A DNA stretch of 64,000 nt from Aliidiomarina haloalkalitolerans. GTDB lineage: Bacteria > Pseudomonadota > Gammaproteobacteria > Enterobacterales > Alteromonadaceae. The position numbers and the translations under genes are program-made. This document shows, in pieces, positions 62,617-64,000 of the stretch (positions are counted from its first letter, which is position 1; each line of letters begins with the position of its first letter). Location of the stretch: NCBI RefSeq assembly GCF_003987315.1, contig NZ_PIPI01000005.1:62001-126000 (forward strand). Direction: 5' to 3'. The notes beneath the pieces are model-generated. The model did no database searches. It saw only the letters and a list, made by a program, of their open reading frames with translations, and was not told where the DNA came from.

Positions 62617-63107
62617 TGAGTCGTTTGTATTTTTTCCATGGACTGGAAAGTGGCCCCCATGGGCAGAAATATCATTTACTGAAAAATGAGTTTCCGGAAT
62701 TAGAATCGCCAGATTTTCAAGGCATGGATTTGGCGCAACGCCTTGCCAAAGCCGAAGAGTTAACACGTGATCAACGCGGCTTAGTGCTGGTCGGCTCATC
62801 CTTTGGTGGTTTGTTAGCGGCGCGTTTGTATTGCCTTTACCCGGAACGTATTAAAGCGCTGGTGTTGCTAGCGCCAGCGGTGCATACCGAAGAGGGTGAC
62901 CGCGTGACAGAATTACCGTCGCAGCAGCGCGTACGGGTGATTCACGGTATGGCCGACGAAGTGGTGCCGTACACCAAAGTTGTCGCCTTTTGTAAGCGCT
63001 TTGGCGTCCCACTGATTACGGTTGACGACGAGCATCGATTAGCCAGTGAAACAGCTCAACAAACCATCCTTTCAGCTGTTCAAGAAGTGTACAATGCGCG
63101 CTTTTAG
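62616..63107 (+). CDS. yqiA: YqiA-like alpha/beta hydrolase esterase
   Basis: A 163-residue short alpha/beta hydrolase. The nucleophile elbow is GSSFGG (Ser of VLVGSSFGGLLA), the oxyanion motif is FFHGLESGPHGQK, the Asp lies in IHGMADEVVPY and the His in DDEHRLASE. It resembles E. coli YqiA, a carboxylesterase of uncertain substrate. It overlaps the CBS gene by one base (TAATG), so it is cotranslated with the DUF1538 set, perhaps by chance. Confidence 0.85.
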   Translation: MSRLYFFHGLESGPHGQKYHLLKNEFPELESPDFQGMDLAQRLAKAEELTRDQRGLVLVGSSFGGLLAARLYCLYPERIKALVLLAPAVHTEEGDRVTELPSQQRVRVIHGMADEVVPYTKVVAFCKRFGVPLITVDDEHRLASETAQQTILSAVQEVYNARF

Positions 63108-63185
63108 TCGTCTTGGCTGACGTTTGTGAATACATGCTATAAACACGGTGAATGACTGAAATAGGCGTTGTCAGACCTGCTTAAA

Positions 63186-63214
63186 TTCAAAACAGTCACA
63201 ATTTCACGTATAAT
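63186..63214 (+). promoter_or_regulatory. Promoter of acnB
   Basis: TTCAAA (63186-63191) and TATAAT (63209-63214) are spaced by 17 bases. Transcription would start near 63221, giving a leader of about 60 bases with a GCCGC/GCGGC stem (63238-63256). Confidence 0.8.
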
Positions 63215-63281
63215 CCCCCCGTTTTCTAAATTGCTGGCCGCTTTCTTTGAGCGGCGGGCATCCACCTGAGAGGAATCATTT

Positions 63282-64000
63282 GTGTTAGAACAATATCGCG
63301 CACATGTGGCCGAGCGTGCCGCAGAAGGAATTCCACCCAAGCCTCTGAACCCAGAGCAAGTTGCAGACTTGGTTGAGTTGTTAAAGAACCCACCAGCCGG
63401 TGAAGAAGCGTTTTTGCTAGAACTGATCAGTGACCGCGTACCACCAGGCGTTGACGAAGCAGCCTACGTAAAAGCGGGCTTTTTAGCTGCAATCACCAAA
63501 GGTGAAGTCACTTCACCCATTATCGACAAGAAATTAGCGGTGAAACTACTGGGCAACATGCACGGTGGTTACAACATCGAAACCCTTGTTGCATTGCTTG
63601 ATAACCCTGAACTGGCCGAAGCCGCTGGTGAAGAACTGAAGCACACAATTTTGATGTTCGACGCTTTCCATGACGTTGAAGAGCGTATGAAAGCAGGCAA
63701 CGCTGTAGCGAAAGCTGTGGTGGAGTCGTGGGCCAATGCAGAGTGGTTCACTAGCCGCCCAGCCATGCCAGAAAAAATTACTGCGACTGTATTCAAAGTC
63801 ACAGGTGAAACGAATACGGATGACTTGTCACCAGCACCCGATGCTTGGTCACGTCCGGATATTCCTTTGCATGCAAAAGCCATGTACAAAATGCCACGCG
63901 AAGGAATTACCAATGCAGCTGAGCAAATTGCTGAGCTGAAAAAGAAAGGTAACCCTGTTGCGTTCGTCGGTGACGTTGTCGGTACCGGTTCTTCGCGGAA
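63282..64000 (+). CDS. acnB: Aconitate hydratase B AcnB, 5' part (partial)
   Basis: AcnB is the main aerobic aconitase of the citric acid cycle. The start is a GTG at 63282 (MLEQYRAHVAERAAEGIPPKP), with GAGAGGA upstream. The first 239 residues are in the window: the N-terminal HEAT-like domain (VELLKNPPAGEEAFLLELISDRVPPGVDEAAYVKAGFL) and the start of the swivel domain (VTGETNTDDLSPAPDAWSRPDIPLHA ... GDVVGTGSSRK). The iron-sulfur ligands lie beyond the right edge. Identity is secure. Confidence 0.96.
   Translation, partial: MLEQYRAHVAERAAEGIPPKPLNPEQVADLVELLKNPPAGEEAFLLELISDRVPPGVDEAAYVKAGFLAAITKGEVTSPIIDKKLAVKLLGNMHGGYNIETLVALLDNPELAEAAGEELKHTILMFDAFHDVEERMKAGNAVAKAVVESWANAEWFTSRPAMPEKITATVFKVTGETNTDDLSPAPDAWSRPDIPLHAKAMYKMPREGITNAAEQIAELKKKGNPVAFVGDVVGTGSSR

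Overview
The window is chromosomal DNA of a gammaproteobacterium. The gene families and order (dcw cluster; nadC-pilABCD; ampD-ampE-pdhR-aceE-aceF-lpdA; acnB) and the protein sequences are closest in style to the Alteromonadales, perhaps the Idiomarina/Pseudidiomarina group. That assignment comes from memory of gene order and was not searched. Genes are tightly packed. No tRNA, rRNA, CRISPR array, insertion sequence or prophage gene was seen.

Layout. (1) 1-13.9 kb, plus strand: the division and cell wall (dcw) cluster, entered inside murE: murE-murF-mraY-murD-ftsW-murG-murC-ddlB-ftsQ-ftsA-ftsZ, then lpxC behind its own strong promoter and structured leader. Most of these genes overlap by 4-15 bases, which points to translational coupling. 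(2) 14-18.5 kb: dciA-like gene (minus), a divergent M23 peptidase gene, secA and mutT. (3) 18.5-25.4 kb, minus strand: yacG-zapD-coaE-pilD-pilC-pilB-pilA, nadC and a membrane-anchored retropepsin-like protein. (4) 25.5-33.9 kb, plus strand: ampD-ampE, then pdhR-aceE-aceF-lpdA, with a near-ideal PdhR operator over the promoter, closed by a strong terminator. (5) 34-41.6 kb: a small lipoprotein, ribA, an M13 lipoprotein peptidase followed by a 108-base imperfect palindrome, then on the minus strand an atypical Nramp-family transporter and a large secreted zinc metalloprotease. (6) 41.9-53.6 kb, plus strand: a copper/silver resistance block (Cys/His-rich secreted protein, CusC-, CusB-, CusA-like proteins, CopC, CopD), running on into a membrane-anchored glycerophosphodiesterase, ogt and a lipoprotein. 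(7) 53.6-58.8 kb: an RND pump and its lipoprotein adaptor (minus) divergent from a LysR regulator. (8) 58.9-62.6 kb: a two-domain ChrA transporter, then a compact DUF1538 transporter / P-II-like / CBS-pair gene set. (9) 62.6-64 kb: YqiA-like esterase and the 5' part of acnB.

Functionally, regions 1-3 hold core envelope synthesis, division, secretion and type IV pilus genes. Region 4 holds pyruvate dehydrogenase with its feedback regulator. Regions 5-8 look more accessory: proteases, metal and drug efflux, and the DUF1538 set. The best candidate for a poorly described system is DUF1538 / P-II-like / CBS at 60.3-62.6 kb. It reads as a duplicated membrane transporter with two dedicated small ligand-sensing proteins, one of them a P-II relative without the usual nucleotide-binding B-loop.

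All homology calls and residue equivalences are by eye and from memory; no database search or alignment was run.
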